This document shows, piece after piece, positions 1-6,201 of a DNA stretch of 19,679 bases. Source of the stretch: Deltaproteobacteria bacterium UBA5799. GTDB lineage: Bacteria; Desulfobacterota; GWC2-55-46. A program made the position numbers and the translations under genes. The DNA is taken from positions 1-19,679 of the forward strand of contig DIDN01000076.1 of assembly GCA_002418185.1 (NCBI GenBank). Reading direction: 5' to 3'. The first letter of the stretch is position 1. Every line of letters starts with the position of its first letter. The notes below the pieces were generated by a model. It ran no database searches and was not told the origin of the DNA. It worked only from the letters and a program-made list of their open reading frames with translations.

Positions 1-41
1 TAATCAGCGGGTCGTAGGTTCGATCCCTACGCGGCCCACCA
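1..41 (+). tRNA. 3' part of a tRNA, probably tRNA-Lys (truncated by window start)
   Basis: The first 41 bases read as the end of the anticodon loop (TAA), a 3' anticodon stem (TCAGC), a five-base variable loop, a T arm (GTAGG, TTCGATC, CCTAC), the 3' acceptor strand GCGGCCC, discriminator A and an encoded CCA. The last anticodon base is T, so the decoded codon begins with A. The acceptor 3' strand implies a 5' end of GGG, and discriminator A fits tRNA-Lys better than tRNA-Thr or Asn. The isotype is an inference because the anticodon lies outside the window. Confidence 0.88.
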
Positions 42-49
42 AATAAGAG

Positions 50-84
50 AAAAAGGGGTTACGGCATAGCCGTAACCCCTTTTT
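50..84 (+). terminator. Rho-independent terminator of the tRNA
   Basis: A perfect 16-bp inverted repeat (50-65 against 69-84) with the three-base loop ATA. The stem ends in a run of five T on the plus strand, starting nine bases after the tRNA CCA. Its A-rich left arm would also let it work in reverse. Confidence 0.88.
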
Positions 85-116
85 CTTTGCGCAAAGTAAC
101 TGAGCGGGACGCGCCC

Positions 117-269
117 ATGAATTGTATGGATTGCAAATGCCCCCCTGGACTGAAGTGCAGGGAGAACGACCGGGATTATAAAGCCAGCCAAGTATCTATT
201 TTCAGGGGATTTGAGGAAAACGTAATTTGTGGAGTGTTTGGGGACAAAAAAGGGGGGTGTCCGAAATGA
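117..269 (+). CDS. Possible small cysteine-rich protein (50 aa)
   Basis: An open frame from ATG at 117 to TGA at 267-269 gives 50 residues with five cysteines near the N-terminus and centre (C-x2-C-x-C-x6-C, then one more) and a C-terminal GGCPK. An in-frame TTG at 87 would add ten residues. There is no clear ribosome binding site before either start. It sits between the tRNA terminator and the ssrA terminator, and its stop codon lies inside the ssrA hairpin. I recognise no family. It is either a real orphan gene or chance coding in a spacer. Confidence 0.22.
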   Translation: MNCMDCKCPPGLKCRENDRDYKASQVSIFRGFEENVICGVFGDKKGGCPK

Positions 270-280
270 CACCCCCTTTT
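246..280 (-). terminator. Rho-independent terminator of ssrA
   Basis: On the minus strand, just past the tmRNA CCA end, 9 bp of perfect stem (268-276 against 253-261, loop 262-267) extend into A/T pairs and are followed by six T (plus-strand A 246-251). The plus-strand reading also ends in TTTT, so it may be bidirectional. Confidence 0.85.
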
Positions 281-286
281 AAAAAC

Positions 287-639
287 TGGTGGAGGCGGCG
301 GGAATCGAACCCGCGTCCGGCAACGCTTATCCGGTTCTTCTACATGCTTATCCTCTCAGGGTAAGTCTCACTCTCCGGCCCCCTGAAGGCACAAGATCCG
401 GAAAGCCAGCCCGGTTGAGTCTCGCTCCCAGGTCCTTCGGACAGAGCCCCGGAAGCCATCCTGCTGAGTGTCGTCTCTCAGGCCCCGCAGGAAAAAGCCT
501 GAAAGACGCTGGCCGGTTTAAGCGGCCAGGGCGTAATCGTAGTCGTTGCCGACTGTTTTTGTCTATCTGATTTACGAGGAGATAGAGCTCGGCATGCTTC
601 ACCCGGAATCAGACCGTCCCGTCGAAGCCAGTCGCCCCC
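287..639 (-). ncRNA. ssrA: Transfer-messenger RNA (tmRNA)
   Basis: Rescues ribosomes stalled on mRNAs lacking a stop codon and tags the product for proteolysis. The minus strand starts GGGGGCGACTGGCTTCGACG, the usual tmRNA 5' end, and finishes with a T arm (GGTTCGATTCC) and CCGCCTCCACCA, so it is a one-piece tmRNA of about 353 nt with encoded CCA. The tag frame runs from 550 down to 521 with TAA at 520-518, after the typical AGTC, and encodes GNDYDYALAA. The resume codon is GGC (Gly). The pseudoknot region after the tag is GC-rich. Its protein partner smpB lies just upstream on the same strand, and the terminator follows directly. Confidence 0.97.
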
Positions 640-704
640 ATTTTTCAAAGAACACGATACTTAAATAAAGTGTATCATAAAGGCCGCCCGGTTGAAAGCG
701 GTTT

Positions 705-1166
705 TCAGCTTTTCCCGCGCCTGCCGAGGGCCTTCTCCATCTCCCTCTTTACGTCCCGCTTCTTTATGCTCTCCCGCTTGTCGTAGAAGGTCTTTCCCTT
801 CGCAAGCCCCAGCTCCACCTTGGCCTTGCCGTCCTTGAAATATATCTTCGTGGGGATGAGGGTATAACCCTTCTCGCGTGTCTTCCCGAGAAGCCTCCTT
901 ATCTCTCTCTTGTGGAGGAGGAGCTTCCGGGTCCTGTCCGGCTCGTGCTGCTGGAAGCCGTCCGCCTTCGAGTACGGGCTTATGTGCGCGTTCAGCAGGA
1001 ACGCCTCCTCGCCGATTATCCTTGCGTAGCCGTCCTTCAGGTTGGCCTTCCCGGCCCTGAGCGACTTGACCTCAGTGCCGGTGAGCATTATGCCCGCCTC
1101 GAATGTCTCCTCGATGAAATAATCGTGGTAGGCCTTCCTGTTCTGGGTGACTATATCTATCGACAC
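705..1166 (-). CDS. smpB: SsrA-binding protein SmpB
   Basis: 153 aa, normal length for SmpB. This small OB-fold RNA-binding protein binds the tRNA-like domain of tmRNA and places it in the ribosomal A site. Family features: an N-terminal QNRKAYHDYFIEETFEAGI segment, GTEVKSLRAGKANLKDGYA, the NAHISPY strand, the KRE-rich helix around residue 86, YTLIPTKIYFKDGKAKVELGL, and the basic C-terminal tail (KKRDVKREMEKALGRRGKS), which normally folds along the mRNA channel. The start is GTG at 1166; GAAGG or GGAGG lies upstream. It lies 62 bp after the rseC-like gene and 65 bp before ssrA on the same strand, so the trans-translation pair is co-located. Confidence 0.97.
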   Translation of the reverse strand: MSIDIVTQNRKAYHDYFIEETFEAGIMLTGTEVKSLRAGKANLKDGYARIIGEEAFLLNAHISPYSKADGFQQHEPDRTRKLLLHKREIRRLLGKTREKGYTLIPTKIYFKDGKAKVELGLAKGKTFYDKRESIKKRDVKREMEKALGRRGKS

Positions 1167-1228
1167 TGGCCTTCAAGCCTCCGGATGCTCAGGGTCATAA
1201 AGAGGTGGTAAAAAAGGCGGCTGATTTG

Positions 1229-1669
1229 TTATTCGACCCTCAGGACCCTGGGCCTGAAAGACCTGCCGCGCTCGGAAAGAACGCTGAAGCCCTTTAGAAA
1301 CATGAATGCAGCCGCCAAAAAGGCGACCCCCGCAATGCCTGAGACGAGGTCGGGGTGGTAGCCTGGCAGGAACCTCGGGAATACCGACTGCCCGAGCGCC
1401 ACCCCGGCTATGAAGCTCAATATGGGGAAGAGGTAGAGGAGCGCCCCGGCTTTCAGGACCGACCCGGCGCTCACGGAAAATACGACCCTGTCGCCCACTT
1501 TGGCGCCGACCGGGTCGAGCGCCTCCACAAGGACCTCAGAGTCTGCCCCGCCTGCGGTCGCGCAAGACTTCTTCGAGGCGCAGCTCTCGCACGCTCCCGT
1601 CCTCGCAGCCCTTATGACCACCCTCTCCCCGTCCTTCCGTATTACGGTTCCGTGCTCTTCCATATCCAT
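1229..1669 (-). CDS. RseC/MucC-family (SoxR-reducing) membrane protein
   Basis: 146 aa. An N-terminal soluble part with G-x-V-I strands and three clustered cysteines (C27-x2-C30-x5-C36) is followed by two hydrophobic segments (about 70-97 and 107-130) and a basic tail. This is the layout of the RseC/MucC family, known in enterobacteria for sigma-E modulation and SoxR reduction (with Rnf). The role here is unknown: no rseA/rseB or rnf gene is in the window. ATG codons at 1669 and 1663 are both possible; neither has a Shine-Dalgarno. A sigma-70-like promoter ends only a few bases before them. It may be co-transcribed with smpB. Confidence 0.8.
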   Translation of the reverse strand: MDMEEHGTVIRKDGERVVIRAARTGACESCASKKSCATAGGADSEVLVEALDPVGAKVGDRVVFSVSAGSVLKAGALLYLFPILSFIAGVALGQSVFPRFLPGYHPDLVSGIAGVAFLAAAFMFLKGFSVLSERGRSFRPRVLRVE

Positions 1670-1672
1670 TAA

Positions 1673-1701
1673 ATCGTAACAAATAAGGCGCGGCTTTTCA
1701 A
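1673..1701 (-). promoter_or_regulatory. Candidate sigma-70 promoter of the rseC-like gene
   Basis: On the minus strand: TTGAAA (1701-1696), 17-base spacer, TACGAT (1678-1673). It lies between the chemoreceptor terminator and the start codon. A start about seven bases after the -10 would fall on the ATG at 1669 or 1663, suggesting a leaderless message. Confidence 0.45.
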
Positions 1702-1716
1702 GGAACGCCGCGGGCC

Positions 1717-1751
1717 AAAAAAAAGGCCCTGCCCCTTTCGGGGAGGGCCTT
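1717..1751 (-). terminator. Rho-independent terminator of the chemoreceptor gene
   Basis: A hairpin of AAGGCCCT and CCCC pairs (one bulged base, four-base loop at 1736-1739) followed on the minus strand by eight T (plus-strand A 1717-1724). It begins 23 bases after the stop of the gene at 1775-3895. Confidence 0.87.
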
Positions 1752-1774
1752 TATCAAAGCCTCTTACGCCGAGG

Positions 1775-3895
1775 CTAGGCCGCGTACTCTTCCGCTCCGG
1801 GGTCGTCAACCGCCAAAGGCCCGCTACCCGGGCGTTTGGCGCTGATGTTGAAGACCTCAACCTTCGATTTGAGGGCTGTCGCCAGCTCCGCTATCTCCTC
1901 GCTCGCCCTGGCTATCTGCTGGGCGCTGGCCGAGGTCTCGGTTATCACGCTGGCCATGGTGGCCACGTCGCCGCTTATCTGGTCGGTCGTGGTCGACTGC
2001 TGCTCGGCCGCTGCAGCGACCTGGTGCATCCTTGAGGTCACCGCGCCGACCTTATCCACTATTTCCTGGAGGGACTGGCCGGCGGCCTTCGCGAGCCTGA
2101 CACCCTTTTCCACGGCATCTACCTCGTGCTCCATCGACGATATCGCCTTTCCGGTCTCCTCCTGCATGGCGGTTATCATGACGCCTATTTCCTTCGTGGC
2201 CTTCATGGTCTTCTCGGCGAGCTTCCTGACCTCGTCCGCGACCACCGCGAAGCCGCGGCCCTGCTCGCCGGCCCTCGCGGCCTCTATCGCCGCGTTCAGG
2301 GCCAGCAGGTTGGTCTGGTCGGCTATGTCGTTAATGACGCTTATGATATTGCCTATCTCCTCGGACCGGCTGCCGAGTTTGGATATCGTCTCGCTCGATT
2401 CACGCGCGGATTTGGCTATGCCGTTCATCGAGTCGATCGTCTCCGAGACTATCTCTCCGCCGCTCATCGCGACCTCGCTCGCCTCCCTTGCGGCCTCTGC
2501 CGCGCCGGAGACGTTCTTTACGACCTCGATGATGGTTGCGCTCATCTCCTGTGCGGCGGTCGAGACCTGGTTGGCCTTCAAGCTCTGCGATTGGGAGCCC
2601 CCGGCTATCTGCACGGCGGTGGCCGAGAGCTCCTCCGAGGACGAAGCGAGCTGCGCGATCGAGGTATGGAGCTCGTTCACGATGGAGCGGAACCTTTCGA
2701 GCATGCGGTTGAAAGCTCCGGCCGCCCTGCCGCTCTCGTCTTCGGATGAATGGTCGAGCTTGAGAGTGAGGTCGTTCGTGCGCTCGACCTCCGACATCGC
2801 CTCCGAAAGGTAAAGGAGCGGCCTGACCACCTTGCCCTTCATCACCAGGGCGGAGCCGACCCCGAGGGCGAGCACGACAACGAGAGTCGCCGCCGAGACC
2901 GCCATCATGGCCTTTGACGACCAGAGGTCCGCGGCCACCCTGGAATTGACCATCTCTCCCACGGCGGCAGAGATGCCGAGTATGGAATCTATGCCCGTCG
3001 TGCTCTCTTCTATCCACTCCCTGCCGGTAATCCCGTAGTCGCCCGTGGCGCTTGAGGACATGACGGAGCTGCGGACGCCCGCGAAGCTGCCGAGGAAGGC
3101 GGACTCCATGTTCGAGACAGCCTCCAGCACCTTCGGGTCCATGCCCTGGGTTTCCTTGAGGCGCAGCACCGGTTTCAAGTTGATATCCGTTATGGCCCGG
3201 AAGGTGTTGAGTCTTTCGCGGGTGGCGTCGTCAACCGGGACGCGCCTGGAGACGACCTCTGCCAAAGCGGCCCGCTCCCTGCCCGCGTACTCTCCCATGA
3301 GCCAGACAGCCTGCTTAACTTCCAGGTTCATTCTGAGGGCTTCCTGGCTGGTGTCGGCGCCGGCGCTTGTGGCAAAGGCGGCGAGCCTGGCTTCCGATGC
3401 CGCGTCGATGAGCGATGTCGCGAACCTGAACCATTCGTCAGCGGGATAGTCCTTCACCGCCCTGGCCATGTTTGAATCGGCCCTCGCCCTCGCGTTCGAA
3501 AGCTCCGAGCCGAGCCTTTCAAGCTCATTTACCCGTGCCATGACCAGGCGGTTTCCGGGGTCCGCGCCCATCAGCCTCACGGAAAGGTCCAGGGCCGCCT
3601 TCAGCGAGCTGTCCATCTGCTTCCTGATGCCCTCGATCCTGAGGACGACACCGTTCTCAACCGGCTTTTCAGAGGAGAGGGCCATGAAGGTCGTACCCCG
3701 TTCCAGCGCTGCGAAACCGGCGACGTCGAGCAGGCGGTCGGAAAGCGCGTTGGCCTCTCCCATGCGCGCGGTCTCCTTGTAGCGCTGGTAGCTCCAAAGC
3801 GTGTTCCATACCGAAAGGATAGCGAGCGCCAGCACAAGAAAGCCTATTGCGGCCAGCATGAAGTTCCTTATGCTGATGCGGTCCAAAAATCTCAT
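1775..3895 (-). CDS. Methyl-accepting chemotaxis protein
   Basis: 706 aa transmembrane chemoreceptor. TM1 is about residues 12-32. A large, mostly helical periplasmic region spans 33-328, and two ERG/GRERA-type stretches (near 64 and 204) hint at a NIT-like (nitrate/nitrite-sensing) fold; that assignment is tentative. TM2 is about 329-353, HAMP about 354-407, and the cytoplasmic signalling helices follow with the highly conserved hairpin tip at about 522-556 (ADQTNLLALNAAIEAARAGE, then RGFAVVADEVR), which contacts CheA and CheW. The C-terminus (EEYAA) lacks a CheR-tethering pentapeptide. The ATG at 3895 is chosen because AGGAGG lies five bases upstream; an in-frame start at 3910 would overlap that site. 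It is monocistronic, with a FliA-type promoter and its own terminator. No che genes are nearby. Confidence 0.95.
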   Translation of the reverse strand: MRFLDRISIRNFMLAAIGFLVLALAILSVWNTLWSYQRYKETARMGEANALSDRLLDVAGFAALERGTTFMALSSEKPVENGVVLRIEGIRKQMDSSLKAALDLSVRLMGADPGNRLVMARVNELERLGSELSNARARADSNMARAVKDYPADEWFRFATSLIDAASEARLAAFATSAGADTSQEALRMNLEVKQAVWLMGEYAGRERAALAEVVSRRVPVDDATRERLNTFRAITDINLKPVLRLKETQGMDPKVLEAVSNMESAFLGSFAGVRSSVMSSSATGDYGITGREWIEESTTGIDSILGISAAVGEMVNSRVAADLWSSKAMMAVSAATLVVVLALGVGSALVMKGKVVRPLLYLSEAMSEVERTNDLTLKLDHSSEDESGRAAGAFNRMLERFRSIVNELHTSIAQLASSSEELSATAVQIAGGSQSQSLKANQVSTAAQEMSATIIEVVKNVSGAAEAAREASEVAMSGGEIVSETIDSMNGIAKSARESSETISKLGSRSEEIGNIISVINDIADQTNLLALNAAIEAARAGEQGRGFAVVADEVRKLAEKTMKATKEIGVMITAMQEETGKAISSMEHEVDAVEKGVRLAKAAGQSLQEIVDKVGAVTSRMHQVAAAAEQQSTTTDQISGDVATMASVITETSASAQQIARASEEIAELATALKSKVEVFNISAKRPGSGPLAVDDPGAEEYAA

Positions 3896-3971
3896 ACAGT
3901 CCTCCTGCATTAAGATACAAGAATACTAAAGAATGCGTTTTGCCCGGATATGGTTGGAAGCGATAATTCTC

Positions 3972-3998
3972 ATATCGGGAGGTGCGTCGGAGACTTTA
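3972..3998 (-). promoter_or_regulatory. FliA (sigma-28)-type promoter of the chemoreceptor
   Basis: On the minus strand TAAA (3998-3995), 15-base spacer, CCCGATAT (3979-3972), against the consensus TAAA-N15-GCCGATAA: all four -35 bases and six of eight -10 bases match. Transcription would start near 3965, giving a leader of about 70 nt. The spacer begins GTCTC, as in the promoter at 5815-5841. Confidence 0.72.
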
Positions 3999-4049
3999 AT
4001 TAATTTCAATTTCCCGTTGCATTATTCCGAGCAAGACGCCTCAAAACGG

Positions 4050-4077
4050 TTGAATCGCCGGTCCTGCGTGGTAAACT
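4050..4077 (+). promoter_or_regulatory. Weak candidate promoter of rsmB
   Basis: TTGAAT (4050-4055), 16-base spacer, TAAACT (4072-4077). Four of six bases match in each box. The position, about 20 bases before the start codon, is suitable. Confidence 0.3.
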
Positions 4078-4098
4078 CATAGTAAACAAGGAGGGGAC

Positions 4099-5433
4099 TT
4101 GGCCGGAAAAGAAATTAAAACAGGCGCGAGGAACGCTGCCCTCAAGGTGCTTGAAAGGGTCGAGGCAGGGGCGTACGCGGACATACTCCTCGATTCGGAG
4201 CTCAAGGGCCTGAGCGCCCAGGACGCGGCCCTCGCGACCGAGCTTACATACGGGGTCCTGAGGTGGAAGCTCAGGCTCGACTACACCATAGACCTCTTCT
4301 CGGCCATAAGGACGGGAAAATTAGAAAGGAAGGTCCTGAGCGCCCTGAGGCTCGGCGCATACCAGCTCCTTTTCCTCACGAAGGTGCCAGCCTCCGCGGC
4401 AATAAACGAATCTGTCGAGCTCGTGAAGCCCGACAGGAAAAGGGCCGGGTTCGTGAACGCGGTTTTAAGGAAGGTCCTCTCTGAAAAAGAGAGGATAGCC
4501 CTGCCTGAAGACGGCGACCCTGTCCGGCGCGTCTCTGTCGCCTGGTCACACCCGGAGTGGATGGTCAGGAGGTGGGCTGAGAGGTACGGCCTGGAAGAGG
4601 CGGAAGAGATATGCAGGGCAGGGCAGGCCGCGCCCCCGAAGACCATAAGGGTAAACACCCTCTTGACCACAAGGGAGCGGCTGGCGGACGAGCTTGGAGG
4701 CGAGGGGTTCGATGCAAGAGAAACGCTTTATTCGCCCTGCGGGCTCGATGTGAGGGGAGGGGGCGCGCTCGGGCCGAATGACCCGAGGTACTATATCCAG
4801 GACGAGGCCTCGCAGCTTGTCCCTCTCCTCCTTGCCCCCCGGCCAGGGGAAACCGTGCTGGACGCTTGCAGTGCGCCCGGCGGGAAGACCTCGCACATGG
4901 CCCAGCTCATGGACAACAGGGGGGTGGTCTATGCGGTTGACAGGAACGCCTCAAGGCTCCGGGCCGTCGCTGCAGCGGCTTCGCGGCTCGGCGCAGGGAT
5001 AATACAGGCCTTCAAGGCCGATTCCTCGGCCCCTTTTGCTTTCATCAAAGAGGGCGCCCTCGACGCCGTACTCTGCGACGCGCCCTGCTCGGGGCTCGGG
5101 GTGCTCCGCAGGGCGCCCGATTCCAGGTACAGGCGGAAGGAAGATGATATCGAGGAGCTTGCCGGGATACAGGCGCGGCTTCTCGACAACCTCTCCGGAT
5201 ACCTCAAAATAGGCGGGAGGCTGGTATATTCGGTCTGCACCTTCGAGCCCGAGGAGACGGAAGGTACGGTCTCCGGGTTCCTGGAAAAACACGGGGATTT
5301 TTCAATAGAGGACGCGTCCGTTCACCTCCCGCCCCGATGCCGGGAGCTCGTTGACAAGAATGGTTTCCTGAGGACCTTTCCGCACAGGCACGGGATGGAC
5401 GGCTTTTTCGCGGTGCGGCTGAGAAGGGATTAG
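4099..5433 (+). CDS. rsmB: 16S rRNA (cytosine-967-C5)-methyltransferase RsmB
   Basis: 444 aa, full length for RsmB. It methylates C967 of 16S rRNA using S-adenosylmethionine. Residues 1-130 form the NusB-like RNA-binding domain (RNAALKVLERVEAGAYAD, then KVPASAAINESVELVK, then AGFVNAVLRK). Residues 150-444 are the Rossmann methyltransferase: SAM motif DACSAPGGKTSHMAQ at 255-269, DAPCSGLGVLRR at 327-338 with Cys330, and VYSVCTFEPEE at 376-386 with Cys380, the expected catalytic cysteine. The start is TTG at 4099, four bases after AGGAGG (4089-4094). It is divergent from the chemoreceptor and convergent with the flagellar gene, 24 bp away. No terminator is seen directly after the stop. Confidence 0.96.
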   Translation: MAGKEIKTGARNAALKVLERVEAGAYADILLDSELKGLSAQDAALATELTYGVLRWKLRLDYTIDLFSAIRTGKLERKVLSALRLGAYQLLFLTKVPASAAINESVELVKPDRKRAGFVNAVLRKVLSEKERIALPEDGDPVRRVSVAWSHPEWMVRRWAERYGLEEAEEICRAGQAAPPKTIRVNTLLTTRERLADELGGEGFDARETLYSPCGLDVRGGGALGPNDPRYYIQDEASQLVPLLLAPRPGETVLDACSAPGGKTSHMAQLMDNRGVVYAVDRNASRLRAVAAAASRLGAGIIQAFKADSSAPFAFIKEGALDAVLCDAPCSGLGVLRRAPDSRYRRKEDDIEELAGIQARLLDNLSGYLKIGGRLVYSVCTFEPEETEGTVSGFLEKHGDFSIEDASVHLPPRCRELVDKNGFLRTFPHRHGMDGFFAVRLRRD

Positions 5434-5457
5434 TTGCTGAGACCCGGGTGAATCCGC

Positions 5458-5796
5458 TCAGGCGATTATGTCTATTATGGACTTCTCCATATCGAAGCCG
5501 GTCTTGAGGGCGGCCGCGTTCATGGAGAGCATGTGCCTGGCGGTCATGAGCGAGACCATCTCGTATGCAAGCTCTACGTTCGAGGCCTCGGCAACCCCGG
5601 TATCGAGATAGCGCGCGCCCGGGCCTGAATCGACCGAGACCGAGGCCTGCACGCCACCCTGTGGGGCCTCGCTGAATGCGACTGAATGGCGCTTGAAGCC
5701 GACGGTGTTCGCGTTCGCGATATTGTGGGCGGTCGTATTGAGGAGCTTGAAAGAGGAGAAGATGCCGGATGAGGATATGCCGACAGGACTGAGCAT
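5458..5796 (-). CDS. Miniature flagellar basal-body rod-like protein
   Basis: 112 aa. Residues 5-37 (ISSSGIFSSFKLLNTTAHNI, then ANANTVGFKR) match the N-terminal rod signature shared by FlgB, FlgC, FlgF, FlgG and FlgE. Residues 73-110 (NVELAYEMVSLMTARHML, then NAAALKTGFDMEKSIIDII) match the shared C-terminal helix. The middle is only about 35 residues, so the usual central domain is missing. FlgC (about 135-150 aa) is closest in size, but this is shorter and not beside flgB or fliE. The ATG at 5796 has AGGAGG five bases upstream. It is transcribed alone from a perfect FliA consensus promoter, which suggests a late motility role; no exact function is known to me. Confidence 0.85.
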   Translation of the reverse strand: MLSPVGISSSGIFSSFKLLNTTAHNIANANTVGFKRHSVAFSEAPQGGVQASVSVDSGPGARYLDTGVAEASNVELAYEMVSLMTARHMLSMNAAALKTGFDMEKSIIDIIA

Positions 5797-5814
5797 GCAG
5801 ACCTCCTATATAGC

Positions 5815-5841
5815 TTATCGGCAGGCCGTCTTGAGACTTTA
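5815..5841 (-). promoter_or_regulatory. FliA (sigma-28) promoter of the rod-like gene
   Basis: On the minus strand TAAA (5841-5838), exactly 15 bases, then GCCGATAA (5822-5815): a full match to the sigma-28 consensus. Transcription should start near 5808, so the leader is only about 12 nt and begins at the AGGAGG (5807-5802). Confidence 0.85.
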
Positions 5842-5898
5842 GCTTTTTTTAAAAAAAAATAAAAATTGTTGAATTCGCAAGCAATTCAAAGGAATTGT

Positions 5899-5942
5899 CA
5901 GGCAGGGTGCGCTGTGCGCACCACATCATGCTGTTTTTTTTT
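5899..5942 (+). terminator. Candidate plus-strand terminator
   Basis: GGTGCGC (5906-5912) pairs with GCGCACC (5916-5922), three-base loop. An outer CAG/CTG and CA/TG stem (5899-5904 with 5929-5933, one bulge) closes it, and nine T follow (5934-5942). There is an internal loop, so the fold is imperfect. No plus-strand gene lies between it and rsmB, so it may end the rsmB transcript. A 7-bp hairpin (5869-5889) and an A/T tract (5844-5865) lie just upstream. Confidence 0.45.
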
Positions 5943-5956
5943 GATATGACCAGGGT

Positions 5957-6126
5957 CATAAGGCGGAGCGAACATAGGGATGGAGGAGGGGCGGGCAAGC
6001 GCGAGGAAGCAGGAGCGAGGCCCCGAAAGGGCCGAGCTACATAAGGGCCGAGCCCGGAGGAAGGAGGCGGAAAGGGCGCGGAGCCTTATGCCCGAAAAGA
6101 GCGCGGCAGCGCGATAAAGGGCCTTT
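5957..6126 (+). repeat. Dispersed intergenic repeat, copy A
   Basis: A GC-rich, purine-biased, non-coding block. Its part 6032-6090 matches the reverse complement of 19621-19679 at 54 of 59 positions, and similarity continues to about 6126 with small gaps. CATAAGGC (5957-5964) and GCCTTATG (6083-6090) form an inverted repeat around the core. Inside are a GGCCC/GGGCC hairpin (6019-6033), a CGCG-GCAG-CGCG hairpin and a final AAAGGGCCTTTT. No reading frame was recognised. Together with the repeat at 6142-6183 it fills most of the 405-bp gap between the rod-like gene and the TsaC gene. Confidence 0.8.
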
Positions 6127-6141
6127 TGCGACGGGGCTTTT

Positions 6142-6183
6142 GAATACGAGATCCTTCGGTCGTTTCATTCCCTCGGAATGACA
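6142..6183 (-). repeat. TGTCATTCCGAG-type dispersed repeat, copy 1
   Basis: On the minus strand it starts TGTCATTCCGAG and ends CGAAGGATCTCGTATTC. The same two blocks, with a shorter middle, occur at 8699-8732 on the plus strand. It is non-coding and ends 19 bases downstream of the TsaC/Sua5 stop codon. Confidence 0.7.
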
Positions 6184-6201
6184 TAAACGGAAACCGGCGG
6201 C

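Noticed and set aside
641..704. Specific promoter for ssrA in the 65-bp gap after smpB
   Set aside because: Several -10-like hexamers (TATGAT, TATCGT) exist on the minus strand, but none has a convincing -35 at the right distance, so no position is claimed.
1836..2813. Plus-strand frame of 325 codons opposite the chemoreceptor
   Set aside because: Mirror of the Ala/Ser-rich signalling helices; Ser/Thr/Ala-rich translation without motifs.
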